A DNA stretch of 64,000 nt. Source: JBDWFY01 sp965275915 (GTDB lineage Bacteria > Pseudomonadota > Alphaproteobacteria > Rhizobiales > Stappiaceae). Below the pieces are notes generated by a model that worked only from the letters and a program-made list of their open reading frames with translations, did no database searches and was not told where the DNA came from. The stretch lies in assembly GCA_965275915.1 (NCBI GenBank), contig CBDHYI010000005.1, positions 248,001 through 312,000 of the forward strand, written 5' to 3'. Position numbers and translations under genes: made by a program. Shown here piece by piece: positions 15,834 through 24,731 of this stretch. Within the stretch, counting starts at the first letter, position 1. Every line of letters begins with the position of its first letter.

Positions 15834-18401
15834 ATGGCAGAACAACGGCATCGGCTGAACTGGAAAACGGTCCTGACCGGTCTTTTTGCCGTCGCGGTCA
15901 CGCTGTTTGCGTTTTACATGCTGCATCGTTTCACCGAAGACATCACCCTGTCCGATGTCTTCAGTGACATCGGAGCGACGCCCGTCAATCATCTGCTTTT
16001 GGCCGTTCTGGCTACCGGGGTCGGTTTTGCGGCAATTGCATTTTATGAGAATGTCTCCGTGCAGTTGGTGACGCCGGGCCGCATTTCCAGGGTAACGGCC
16101 TCCTGGGTAGGCATATCCAGTTTTGCGATCTCCAACGTGGCGGGCTTTCATATCCTGACAGGCGGCGCGCTGGGCTATCGGATCTATAGCAGCAAAGGTC
16201 TTGAGATCCCGGAAATCGGGCAGATTGTCGCTTACTCGTGGCTGACTTTCTGGCTTGGGCTCACGCTGCTTCTGGCGCTCGCCTTTACTTTTGACCCGGG
16301 CGATCTTCTTATTTTGAGCGCTGTGCCTGAGAGCGTGATCGCCGGCAGCGGGATTGTCGTGCTTGCGCTGTTCGTCCTCTACCTCGCCTGGTCCGCAACG
16401 GCGGCAAGATCGGTCGCACTTTACGGTGTAACAATTCGAACACCGGGTCCTGCCGCCAGCCTTCTGCTGCTGCTGTCCGGTGCATTGGACGTCGCCTCCG
16501 CCGTCATGGTGCTCTATGTGCTGATGCCCGCAGATGTGGTCGGCTCACTTGGCGGCTTTTATGTGATCTGCCTGTCCGCCATCATTATCGGCGCGGCGAG
16601 CCACTCTCCGGGAGGGCTTGGCGTGTTCGAGGCTGTGGTTATCGCCGGGCTGGGGGCAACGGGTCGCTCAGATGTTATCGGCGCACTTGTCCTTTATCGC
16701 ATCATCTACTTTTTCCTTCCGCTGCTGCCGGTTGCGCTGATCCTGTTCGTAAACGAAGTCGGCAAAAACCGCAGTGCCTTGCAGCGCGCCGGCAAGAACA
16801 TCGGAAAGTTCTCGGAGCCCCTGGTCCCTCCCCTTGTCGCCGGGCTGGCATCTGCCGGCGGCCTTATCCTGCTTCTTTCCGGGTCGATCCCGAGCGGAGA
16901 TCTCGGGCATGAATGGATCAGATCCGTACTGCCCCTTCCATTTGTGGAGTCCTCACATCTGCTCGCAAGCCTCATAGGCCTCATATTGCTTGTGCTTGCC
17001 AATGCTTTGCTCAGACGACGCGAGCGCGCTTACTTTCTGACGATGATCCTTCTGGGCGCAGGGAGCGTCTTTGCCCTGACCCGGGGGCTCGATTACGAAG
17101 AAGCCGCCTTTCTGCTGACGATCTTTGTTCTCTTGCTGCCGTTCCGGTCCGCCTTTTACCGAAAATCGTCAGAACCGCTCCTGACGGTGACACCCGGCTG
17201 GCTGGCCATCATTATGATAACCGTCGGGGCTGCCGTCTGGCTTGGATTTTTCGCCCACCGTCACGTTGAGTATTCGAACCAGCTTTGGTGGGAATTCACC
17301 TGGGACGGCTCGGCGCCACGGTTCCTTCGGACCAGTGTGGCTGTCGTCGCAGCCGTGTTTGCTCTTGGTCTGAACATGATCCTCACCCGGCGCGGCAGTC
17401 AGAACGCGCCCGCCGACCCCATACCGGACAGCGTGCGCAGGCTGGTCGCGGAATCGACGGATCCGGACTCGACAATCGCTCTTCTTGGCGACAAGCACTT
17501 CCTCGTATCGGATGATGAGAAGGCCTTTCTGATGTATGGGGTCATGGGCGGCAGCTTCATTTCAATGGGAGACCCTGTGGGCGATCCCGAGCAGGCCGAA
17601 GCGCTCGCCTGGAGGTTTCGCGAAATGGCGGACCAGGGCGGTTATCGCACGGTGTTTTATTCTGTCGGCCCGAAAATGCTGCCGCTTTATCTTGATATGG
17701 GCCTCTCGGTTCTCAAAATCGGAGAAAAGGCCAGCGTCGACATGCAGGCCTTCACGCTCGATCTGCCCGTTCACAAGAGTATGCGCCGGGCGTGCCGCAA
17801 GGCGGAAAAAGACGGAATGTCCTTCAGTATCATTCCGCAGGCTGACGTTCCGGACATTCTTGGCGAACTGAAGGAGGTCTCGGACGCCTGGCTTGCGACG
17901 AAGTCCGGAAGCGAAAAACAATTCGCCATCGCAAGTTTCAGGGAGGATTACCTGAAATGCTTTGATTGCGCCGTCGTCAAACTGGACGGCCGGATTGTGG
18001 CTTTTGCCAATATTCTCAGGGGAGCCGAAAAAGAGGAACTCTCCATCGACCTGATGCGCTACCGGCCGAAAATTTCCTCCGTCATGATGGACTATCTCTT
18101 TGCCCAGTTGCTGCTTCAGGGCAAAGAGGAGGGATATAAGTGGTTTGCGCTCGGAGCGGCGCCGCTTGCCGGGCTGACCGACCATCCCCTGGCGACCTCC
18201 TGGAACCGGATTGGAACCCTCATCTACCGGCATGGCGAAGAGTTCTACCATTTCGAAGGCCTCAGATCCTACAAGGCAAAGTTCGACCCGATCTGGACTC
18301 CCAATTATCTGGCATGTCCCGGTGGTTTTTCCGTTCCCAAAGTGCTGTTTGACGTCACCGCCCTGATCGCAGGCGGCAGGTCAAAGGCGATCACGAAATG
18401 A
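15834..18401 (+). CDS. mprF: Lysyl-phosphatidylglycerol synthase/flippase MprF (LpiA)
   Basis: 855 residues, full length. The N-terminal ~330 residues form the flippase domain with multiple membrane helices (for example SHSPGGLGVFEAVV near residue 260). More helices follow to about residue 530. The C-terminal cytosolic DUF2156/GNAT domain transfers lysine from Lys-tRNA to phosphatidylglycerol (YGVMGGSFISMGDPVGD, then MRRACRKAEKDG and a final YKAKFDPIWTPNYLA). The product gives resistance to cationic peptides and acid. Its stop overlaps the next gene (ATGA), as in rhizobial lpiA-acvB. Confidence 0.94.
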   Translation: MAEQRHRLNWKTVLTGLFAVAVTLFAFYMLHRFTEDITLSDVFSDIGATPVNHLLLAVLATGVGFAAIAFYENVSVQLVTPGRISRVTASWVGISSFAISNVAGFHILTGGALGYRIYSSKGLEIPEIGQIVAYSWLTFWLGLTLLLALAFTFDPGDLLILSAVPESVIAGSGIVVLALFVLYLAWSATAARSVALYGVTIRTPGPAASLLLLLSGALDVASAVMVLYVLMPADVVGSLGGFYVICLSAIIIGAASHSPGGLGVFEAVVIAGLGATGRSDVIGALVLYRIIYFFLPLLPVALILFVNEVGKNRSALQRAGKNIGKFSEPLVPPLVAGLASAGGLILLLSGSIPSGDLGHEWIRSVLPLPFVESSHLLASLIGLILLVLANALLRRRERAYFLTMILLGAGSVFALTRGLDYEEAAFLLTIFVLLLPFRSAFYRKSSEPLLTVTPGWLAIIMITVGAAVWLGFFAHRHVEYSNQLWWEFTWDGSAPRFLRTSVAVVAAVFALGLNMILTRRGSQNAPADPIPDSVRRLVAESTDPDSTIALLGDKHFLVSDDEKAFLMYGVMGGSFISMGDPVGDPEQAEALAWRFREMADQGGYRTVFYSVGPKMLPLYLDMGLSVLKIGEKASVDMQAFTLDLPVHKSMRRACRKAEKDGMSFSIIPQADVPDILGELKEVSDAWLATKSGSEKQFAIASFREDYLKCFDCAVVKLDGRIVAFANILRGAEKEELSIDLMRYRPKISSVMMDYLFAQLLLQGKEEGYKWFALGAAPLAGLTDHPLATSWNRIGTLIYRHGEEFYHFEGLRSYKAKFDPIWTPNYLACPGGFSVPKVLFDVTALIAGGRSKAITK

Positions 18402-19102
18402 GATGGCTTTTTACCGCAGCGCTGCTGTGTGTCTTGAGCGGCTGCGCGGACACAGATGGTCCTTTTCCCGATTTACCGGTGACGATCACCGAACCGTCTT
18501 CACGCCCGGCTAAAGGCGTGATCATCCTCTGGTCGGGAGACGCCGGTTGGAGCGGGTCGATGCAGGGCATTGCCGACGCTCTTGCAAGCCGCGGATACGG
18601 CGTGGTCGGGCTGAGTTCGCTGCGCTATTTCTGGTACGAACAGGCACCCGCCACGATGGCTGCGGATACGGATCAGCTGGTGGCGCACTATGCGGCCCAT
18701 TGGAACTCGGACAACGCTATTGTCGCCGGTTATTCCTTCGGCGCCGATACGTTGCCTTTTGCCTGGCCGCACCTGCATTCGGCAACAAGGGAAAAGGCAA
18801 CTCTTGTCGCATTGCTCAGCCCTTTCAGAAGGACGGAATTCGAAATCTCGTTGCCCGGTATGATCGGGATTATTCGCGGCGACCACGACGTCGCTGCGGC
18901 GATCGATGCGTTACCGCCGGAAAAAGTGCTCTGCCTGACCGGAGTGGAGGAAACGGATATGGCCTGCCGGGAAAATGCAGATTATGAGATGATGACCGTT
19001 CCGGGCGGCCACAGCTACAATACGGACTGGAAGCTGATCGCCACGGTACTGGACCGCGCGTTCGTCAGCCGAAACCGGGATGTTCCGGCTCCTTCCAGGT
19101 AA
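18398..19102 (+). CDS. AcvB/VirJ-like periplasmic serine hydrolase
   Basis: 234 residues with a lipoprotein-type leader (LLCVLSGCADT). A VirJ/AcvB alpha/beta-hydrolase domain follows: GDAGWSGSMQGIADAL, nucleophile GYSFGADTLPFAW, and a final His in PGGHSYNTDW. AcvB/AtvA of rhizobia hydrolyses lysyl-PG, opposing MprF. This protein is the short, single-domain VirJ-length form rather than the longer two-domain AcvB. It is translationally coupled to mprF. Its 3' end overlaps the convergent ubiX by 38 bp. Confidence 0.85.
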   Translation: MRWLFTAALLCVLSGCADTDGPFPDLPVTITEPSSRPAKGVIILWSGDAGWSGSMQGIADALASRGYGVVGLSSLRYFWYEQAPATMAADTDQLVAHYAAHWNSDNAIVAGYSFGADTLPFAWPHLHSATREKATLVALLSPFRRTEFEISLPGMIGIIRGDHDVAAAIDALPPEKVLCLTGVEETDMACRENADYEMMTVPGGHSYNTDWKLIATVLDRAFVSRNRDVPAPSR

Positions 19103-19652
19103 GAGCGGTTGGGGAACCGATCCGGAGCAAATCAATCGCTCGGGCCGCAATCTGCTGTGTTATGTCGTCAACCGACCGCGGTGCGAGATAAAATGCCGGC
19201 ACAGGCGGCAGTATGATGGCGCCCGCCTCGGTTGCGGCAACCATATTCTTAAGATGCGTCAGTGCCAGCGGCGCTTCCCGGGTGATGAGGACCAAGGGCC
19301 GGCGCTCCTTGAGCTGCACACCGGCCGCCCGGGCAATCAGAGTGTCATCAAATCCGTGCGCGACGGCCGCAAGGCTCCGCATGGAGCATGGTGCGACAAT
19401 CATGCCCGCCACCGGGACGGAGCCCGACGCTATAGACGCTCCGGGGTTGTCGTTGGCATGCGTTTGAGACACGGCCGACCTCAAGTGTTCTGAGGCCGAC
19501 GGCCCGCACTCAAGCTCCAGCGTCCGCTCTGCCGCCTGACTGATGACGAGATCGGTATCCACGTTCATATCGGCCAGACCGCGCGCAATCGTCATAGCCA
19601 GCGCCGCCCCGGAGGCGCCCGTTACTCCCAGGACAACGCGCCGGCCGCTCAT
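19065..19652 (-). CDS. ubiX: Flavin prenyltransferase UbiX
   Basis: 195 residues. Makes prenylated FMN, the cofactor of UbiD. The FMN-binding start VLGVTGASGAALAMTIARGL, the segment VIVAP-like MIVAPCSMRSLAAVAHGF, and RRPLVLITREAPL with the late PPVPAFY are all present. It overlaps the ubiD stop by 4 nt and is the second gene of a ubiDX pair. The C-terminal overlap with the acvB-like gene on the other strand is unusual but small. Confidence 0.93.
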   Translation of the reverse strand: MSGRRVVLGVTGASGAALAMTIARGLADMNVDTDLVISQAAERTLELECGPSASEHLRSAVSQTHANDNPGASIASGSVPVAGMIVAPCSMRSLAAVAHGFDDTLIARAAGVQLKERRPLVLITREAPLALTHLKNMVAATEAGAIILPPVPAFYLAPRSVDDITQQIAARAIDLLRIGSPTALTWKEPEHPGFG

Positions 19653-21130
19653 GTGAACAACTCCGGCAGAACACGATGGACTATGTCGTTGGAAAACGCA
19701 TGATCAGCCGAATCCGTTGACATCACCTGTCCCCACTCCCGCGCGGTTTCCCCTTGGATCTTTGTGGTCGCATCCATACCCAACTTTCCGGCCAATCCTG
19801 CAACCGGTGATGCAAAGTCCAGATAGTCCATGGGCGTATTTTCAAGGATGATGACGTCTCTGGAAGGATCCATGCGGGTGGCCAGGGCCCAGCCGATATC
19901 GTCCCAGTTTCGCGGATCGATATCGTCATCCACCACAATAATCATTTTCGTATAACTGAATTGGGGCAGCATCCCCCAGAGCGCCATCATCACCCGTCTC
20001 GCCTGTCCCGGGTAGCGTTTGCGGATGCTGACCACCGCCACGCGATAGGAACACGCGGCCGGGGGAAGCCATAAATCCCGGACTTCCGGAATCTGTGCGC
20101 GGACCGTCGGCAGGGCGATACTGTTGAAGACCTCTCCGATGATCGAGGGCTCATCGGGCGGACGCCCGGTATATGTGGAAAGGTACAACGGGTCTTCGCG
20201 GTGGGTGATTGCGGTCACCTGCATCACCGGAAACGGTTCGGCCGGATTGTAATAGCCCGTATGATCGCCGAACGGTCCCTCCAACGCGGTTTCCGTCGGT
20301 GACACCCATCCTTCAAGGATGATTTCCGCTTCCGCCGGAACCATGAGGGGGATCGTCTTTGCCGGGACCAGCCGGGGCCGGCAACCGCTCAGAACTCCGG
20401 CAAAGGTCAATTCAGAAACATTTTCCGGCAACGGCAAAGCGGCCGACAGCAGATCGGCCGGACCGGCGCCAAGAACAACGGCAACCGGGGTCTTTTCTCT
20501 CTTGTCCGCCCAATCGCGATGGTGTGCCGCTCCCCCGCGATGAGGCAGCCAGCGCACGATCAGCTTATCGCTTGCCAGAACCTGAGCCCGGTAGATCCCG
20601 GCATTATAATGTCCAACGTCCTTCATCGTCGACCGGAAGGGTCGCGTGACCACAACAGGCCATGTGATCAGCGGCCCGGCGTCACCGGGCCAATGCGTTT
20701 GAATCGGCAGGGCACCAAGATCGATATCCGCACCTTGCAGCACAACCTGCTGAACGGCCGCCTTCTTATGAATCTTCGGACGTGTGGTGAGGGCCGTTTT
20801 CAGCATCGGCCAGCGCGACAAAGCATCCCTGAAACCATCTGGCGGTGTCGGAGATCTCAATGCCGCCAGGAACTCGCCAAGATCCTCAACGTCCTCCTGA
20901 ACGATCCCAAGACCTGCGGCGACGCGCTCCGTCGTGCCGAAAAGGTTCGTTAGAACAGGAATTTGCGACGGTCGGCCCGTCTCCAGCATTGGCCGGTCAA
21001 ATCTCAGAACAGGCCCGTTTTTCTCCAGGACAGCACGGTGAACCGCCGTCATGCGGTGTCGAACGGGCACACTTTCAGACACATGCGTAACCTGCCCGGC
21101 CTGGTGACACCAGGTAAGAAACTTGCGCAA
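19649..21130 (-). CDS. ubiD: 4-hydroxy-3-polyprenylbenzoate decarboxylase UbiD
   Basis: About 493 residues; prFMN-dependent decarboxylase of ubiquinone biosynthesis. Landmarks: HYNAGIYRAQVL, HRGGAAHHRDWADK, the catalytic E-x-R-E-like region in EGPFGDHTGYY, and VVDDDIDPRNWDDIGWALATR. The earliest standard start in frame is a TTG at 21130 with no clear ribosome binding site; the frame stays open upstream (codons reading PPFPNLRKF, typical of UbiD) without ATG or GTG. The true start is therefore uncertain. Confidence 0.9.
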   Translation of the reverse strand: MRKFLTWCHQAGQVTHVSESVPVRHRMTAVHRAVLEKNGPVLRFDRPMLETGRPSQIPVLTNLFGTTERVAAGLGIVQEDVEDLGEFLAALRSPTPPDGFRDALSRWPMLKTALTTRPKIHKKAAVQQVVLQGADIDLGALPIQTHWPGDAGPLITWPVVVTRPFRSTMKDVGHYNAGIYRAQVLASDKLIVRWLPHRGGAAHHRDWADKREKTPVAVVLGAGPADLLSAALPLPENVSELTFAGVLSGCRPRLVPAKTIPLMVPAEAEIILEGWVSPTETALEGPFGDHTGYYNPAEPFPVMQVTAITHREDPLYLSTYTGRPPDEPSIIGEVFNSIALPTVRAQIPEVRDLWLPPAACSYRVAVVSIRKRYPGQARRVMMALWGMLPQFSYTKMIIVVDDDIDPRNWDDIGWALATRMDPSRDVIILENTPMDYLDFASPVAGLAGKLGMDATTKIQGETAREWGQVMSTDSADHAFSNDIVHRVLPELFT

Positions 21131-21211
21131 ATTCGGAAACGGCGGGTAGGTACGGACGGCCTTTCTCCCAGAGCATTTTCCCTGCCCTACCAGAAAAAAT
21201 CCGCGTCGGAA

Positions 21212-21225
21212 TTGACAGTCGTCAA
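21212..21225. promoter_or_regulatory. FNR/FixK-type palindrome between ubiDX and ubiTUV
   Basis: TTGACAGTCGTCAA is a perfect dyad matching the CRP/FNR-family half-sites TTGA-N6-TCAA (FixK/FnrL type). It lies 131 bp before the ubiT start and 82 bp before the ubiD start on the other strand. Anaerobic control would suit oxygen-independent ubiquinone synthesis. Confidence 0.65.
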
Positions 21226-21355
21226 TTGCAATCGGCCTGTAACCCCGTACACAGGCTCAGGATTTAAACCTGTCTCTGTTCAAAGGGGAAGCGCTTTGCA
21301 CCAAGCCCATTCACCCATTCCGCGATGTCCGCGACAGATTGGCGGGGCACTTGGA

Positions 21356-21838
21356 ATGATGCCGCTTGGGCCATTGTCGCTCTCGCTGAACGCATTGACA
21401 AAGCTTATAGCAGGCAACCATCCGGGCCTGTTCCGCCGCCTCGGGCCCCATGCCAGCGCCCGCTATATTCTGGACCCGACCGACCTGCCTTTCGCTATCT
21501 GTCTTGAACCGAATGGCGGGTCCCCCCGTGTCCGGGCCCTCCGGCGGAAGATAAGCGGCGATGTGCTTATTGCCGGGCCCTTTGCCGCCCTGCTTGGACT
21601 GGTGCACGGCGCATATGACGGGGATGCACTGTTCTTTTCGCGTGACCTGGTCATCGAGGGAGACACGTCCGCGGCTCTTGCCCTGAGAAATGCGATCGAT
21701 GATGCGGAACTGGATTTGTTTCGGGAAGTTGAGCAACTGTCGGGCCCGTTTGCACGACCGCTGCGACTGATGATCGGCCTTGCCGAGCGGAACACCGGTC
21801 TGTTCCTTTCACGGGTTGGGGAAACGTCCGCATGGTAA
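21356..21838 (+). CDS. ubiT: UbiT, SCP2-domain accessory factor of anaerobic ubiquinone synthesis
   Basis: About 160 residues with an SCP2 sterol-carrier fold: FAICLEPNGGSP, KISGDVLIAGPFAALLGLVHGAYDGDALFFSRDLVIEGD split across strands, ending in a helical region. The frame extends far upstream but without SCP2 similarity; the start near 21356 or 21359 (MMPLGPLSLSLNAL) matches usual UbiT length. It overlaps ubiU by 7 nt. UbiT binds prenyl intermediates and works with UbiU-UbiV. Confidence 0.82.
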   Translation: MMPLGPLSLSLNALTKLIAGNHPGLFRRLGPHASARYILDPTDLPFAICLEPNGGSPRVRALRRKISGDVLIAGPFAALLGLVHGAYDGDALFFSRDLVIEGDTSAALALRNAIDDAELDLFREVEQLSGPFARPLRLMIGLAERNTGLFLSRVGETSAW

Positions 21839-22815
21839 TGGAAATTGTCTGTCCGGCCGGAACGCCGGCCGCCTTCAGAGCTGCCGTCAAAGCCGGCGCG
21901 CATACTGTCTATTGCGGGTTTGCCGACGAAACCAATGCCAGAAATTTCCCCGGTCTGAATTTCGACCGGTCCGAGATGCGGACCGCAGTGGAGTTTGCCA
22001 GGCGTCACGGCACCAAAATAATGATCGCCATCAACACGTATCCGCAAGCCGGTGCGGAACACATCTGGCATCGGGCGGTATCGGATGCGGCATCGCTTGA
22101 GGTTGATGCGGTGATCCTGGCCGATCTGGGACTTCTCGCCTATGCGGCGAAAGAACATCCGTCCCTGCGGCGTCATCTTTCAGTACAGGCCGCGGCTGCC
22201 AATGCTCAGGCCATAGAGTTCTACAAACATTCCTTCAATATCAGCCGTGTCGTCCTCCCGCGTGTCTTGTCCGTGACTGAAATTTCGTCGATCATTGCGC
22301 AGACCGATGTAGAGGTCGAAGTCTTTGTCTTCGGCGGTCTTTGCGTTATGGCGGAAGGCCGGTGTTCCCTATCATCTTATGCAACCGGAAAATCCCCCAA
22401 CATGAACGGCGTCTGTTCTCCGGCGAGCCATGTCGACTATCAGGATGCCGGGGGACAACTCTCCGCCCGGCTTGGAGGGTTTACGATACATCAGGTTGCA
22501 CCGGATCAACCGGCCCCCTACCCCACGCTCTGCAAAGGTTGTTTCAAGAGTGCCGGAAAGACAGGCCATCTCTTCGAAGATCCTGTCAGTCTCAATGCCG
22601 AGCTGCTGTTGCCCCAGTTGAAAGAGGCGGGCGTGACTGCGCTGAAGATCGAGGGCCGGCAGCGATCCCGATCCTATGTTGCACAAGTCGTGCGTAATTT
22701 TCGCACCGCTGTCGACGCCCTCGAAGCCGGCCAGTCTTTACCAAACGGAATGCTGACCGGCCTTTCGGAGGGTCTGGCCGTAACGGCCGGCGCCTACAAG
22801 AAAACATGGAGATAA
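21832..22815 (+). CDS. ubiU: UbiU, U32-family Fe-S subunit of the anaerobic ubiquinone hydroxylase
   Basis: 327 residues of the U32 'peptidase' family. Start MEIVCPAGTPAAFRAAVKAG and the GFADETNARNFPGLNF segment are typical. Four cysteines that ligate a [4Fe-4S] cluster can be seen: GGLCVMAEGRC, NGVCSPASH and TLCKGCFKSAG. With UbiV it hydroxylates ubiquinone precursors without O2. An alternative ATG is at 21838. Confidence 0.92.
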   Translation: MVMEIVCPAGTPAAFRAAVKAGAHTVYCGFADETNARNFPGLNFDRSEMRTAVEFARRHGTKIMIAINTYPQAGAEHIWHRAVSDAASLEVDAVILADLGLLAYAAKEHPSLRRHLSVQAAAANAQAIEFYKHSFNISRVVLPRVLSVTEISSIIAQTDVEVEVFVFGGLCVMAEGRCSLSSYATGKSPNMNGVCSPASHVDYQDAGGQLSARLGGFTIHQVAPDQPAPYPTLCKGCFKSAGKTGHLFEDPVSLNAELLLPQLKEAGVTALKIEGRQRSRSYVAQVVRNFRTAVDALEAGQSLPNGMLTGLSEGLAVTAGAYKKTWR

Positions 22816-22820
22816 ACAGC

Positions 22821-23720
22821 ATGGAATTGACGGTGGGGGCCAATCAGTTCTTCTGGACGGCCGACAAGTGGGCTGCGTTTTATGAAGAATTGGCAACGGT
22901 GGCAGTCGACCGGGTCGTGCTTGGCGAGTTGATCTGCTCGAAGCGGCAGCCCTTCTATCAGGACCGCATCCCCCATGCGGTTTCCACCCTGCTTGATGCC
23001 GGCAAGACCGTGTTGGTCACAAGCCTTGCGCTCATAACCCTGAAGCGCGAGATAAAACTGATGCAGGATCTGTTCGCGTCAGGCATGATGGTCGAGATCA
23101 ACGACCTGACCGCACTGTCGCTTATGCCCGAAGGAACGTCCTTTGCTGTCGGTCCCATGATAAACGTTTATAATGAAAGCACCCTTTCGTGGCTGGCATC
23201 AAAAGGCGCCTCGCGGATCTGTCTGCCCCCTGAATTGCCCCTTGCTTCGATCAAGGTTCTCGGTGACACCGCGCGCGATCTTGACGTTGAACTTGAAGTA
23301 TGGGGATTTGGGCGCATCCCGCTGGCACTTTCTGGCCGTTGCTATCACGCCCGACTGCACGGCCGCAGCAAGGACAATTGCCAGTTTGCCTGCGAAGCGG
23401 ATCCCGATGGATTGGAGGTCCAGACGTTGGAAGATCAATCATTCCTGACAATGAACGGCGTCCAGGTGCTTTCCGGGAGCCACGCCTGTCTCGCCGCTCA
23501 TATGGAAGAACTGGCGGATGCGGGCGTCACCGCGTTGCGTCTCTCGCCACAATCAAAGGACTTCACGAAGATCTGCGGACTGTTTCATCGTCTGAAGGAA
23601 GGCAACGTCACCGCCGAATTCCTGACGGCTGAAATCGGAAGCAACATGCCGGACCTTCGACTGTCCGATGGATTTTTGACCGGGCAACGCGGTGCCGACT
23701 GGTCGGGGCCGCCACAATAA
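22821..23720 (+). CDS. ubiV: UbiV, U32-family partner of UbiU
   Basis: About 299 residues. The frame opens at 22806, but the ATG at 22821 (MELTVGANQFFW) has GGAGATAAACAGC in front and starts just after ubiU. U32 features: RVVLGELICSKRQPFY, the Cys-containing GRCYHARLHGRSKDNCQFAC, and VLSGSHACLAAHMEEL. Its cysteines (in SGRC, DNC, FAC) supply the second [4Fe-4S] cluster of the heterodimer. It is the third gene of ubiTUV. Confidence 0.92.
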   Translation: MELTVGANQFFWTADKWAAFYEELATVAVDRVVLGELICSKRQPFYQDRIPHAVSTLLDAGKTVLVTSLALITLKREIKLMQDLFASGMMVEINDLTALSLMPEGTSFAVGPMINVYNESTLSWLASKGASRICLPPELPLASIKVLGDTARDLDVELEVWGFGRIPLALSGRCYHARLHGRSKDNCQFACEADPDGLEVQTLEDQSFLTMNGVQVLSGSHACLAAHMEELADAGVTALRLSPQSKDFTKICGLFHRLKEGNVTAEFLTAEIGSNMPDLRLSDGFLTGQRGADWSGPPQ

Positions 23721-23739
23721 CCGAAGAAAGAGAGAACAG

Positions 23740-24246
23740 ATGAAATTTGCATGGGTCAGTTCTCAATCTCAGGGAGAAACCGATCGTTTGCTCGCCAGGA
23801 CAGCAGACAAACTGCAAGGCGAGGGCGTGAACCTGAGCGGCATTGTAAAATTTATGGACCATGTCGGCACCGCGGAAAATGGATGCGACATGAAAGTCCG
23901 GGTGCTCCCCGATGGTCCCGTTGTTCAGATCACACAGGATCTGGGCAGCGGCTCCAATGCCTGCCGATTGGACCCGGGCGCTCTCGCCAATACCGTTTCT
24001 CTGGTTCAAACTGCCGGACTTGGAAAGGCAAAGCTTTTTATTCTCAACAAGTTCGGCCCCGAAGAAGCCTCCGGGCGCGGATTTTGCGACGTGATCGGTT
24101 CCGCAATCGAACAGGATATACCCGTGCTGGTTGGCGTCGGCGCCAGCCATCAGGCCTTTGATCAGTTTGCGGACGGGATGGCCGAGACGCTGGCACCCGA
24201 TCAGGATGCGATTTACCAGTGGTGCAAGTCAGCGATAGCCGTTTAA
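23740..24246 (+). CDS. DUF2478 family protein
   Basis: 168 residues starting MKFAWVSSQSQGETDRLL after AGAGAACAG. The N-terminal P-loop-like region, ELGSGSN-type DLGSGSNACRLDPGAL segment, LFILNKFGPEEASGRG and PVLVGVGASHQ match DUF2478, a family of putative NTP-binding proteins often found near molybdenum-enzyme and anaerobic-respiration genes. It follows ubiV by 19 bp, so it is probably in the ubiTUV transcript and shares its anaerobic context. Confidence 0.75.
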   Translation: MKFAWVSSQSQGETDRLLARTADKLQGEGVNLSGIVKFMDHVGTAENGCDMKVRVLPDGPVVQITQDLGSGSNACRLDPGALANTVSLVQTAGLGKAKLFILNKFGPEEASGRGFCDVIGSAIEQDIPVLVGVGASHQAFDQFADGMAETLAPDQDAIYQWCKSAIAV

Positions 24247-24335
24247 AATATCGTTACACAGCTTGTTCCGGTCGGTCACCCATGCAGTCGTGACCGTCGA
24301 CGGTTTCTCGGGCGAAATGTCCGCTGTCTGGACGA

Positions 24336-24731
24336 TTTGACGTTGCGATTGCGGGGAGCGGGTCGCTCGGCATAGCCGCCGCGCGCCGATTGGCAGAAAG
24401 CGGCGCACACGTTCTTGTACTTGAACAGCGAGAGGCAATTTCAGATCCGCCGGGCTCTCACTATCGCAATGCGGAGCGTTTCAGAACCAATCCCGACAGT
24501 TACCTTCCCGCAGCAACTCAGTATCTTGAATTTATCGATGACAGCGTGCCACGCCGTGGACTGCCCGGAGCCGCCATCACCTGCCTGATGGGGCGCTATC
24601 GGGAGGGATGCGAGCTGACCTGGATGCCTTTCGGTCTTATTCACATGACGGGTACAACCCGCATGGCCGTTAATCCGACGCTGACCGGGGTTTGCCTTGC
24701 CCTCCATATCGCAGACGAAATCATGCAGTAG
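24336..24731 (+). pseudogene. Second internally deleted GMC oxidoreductase remnant
   Basis: The frame contains the FAD-binding N-terminus (FDVAIAGSGSLGIAAARRLA, GxGxxG) and the following SHYRNAERFRTNPDSYLP and GLPGAAITCLMGRY segments of a GMC flavoprotein. It then jumps to the extreme C-terminus (HMTGTTRMAVNPTLTGVCLA). Hundreds of central residues are missing. There is also no start codon before the dinucleotide fold in frame, and a stop lies shortly upstream. Confidence 0.75.
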
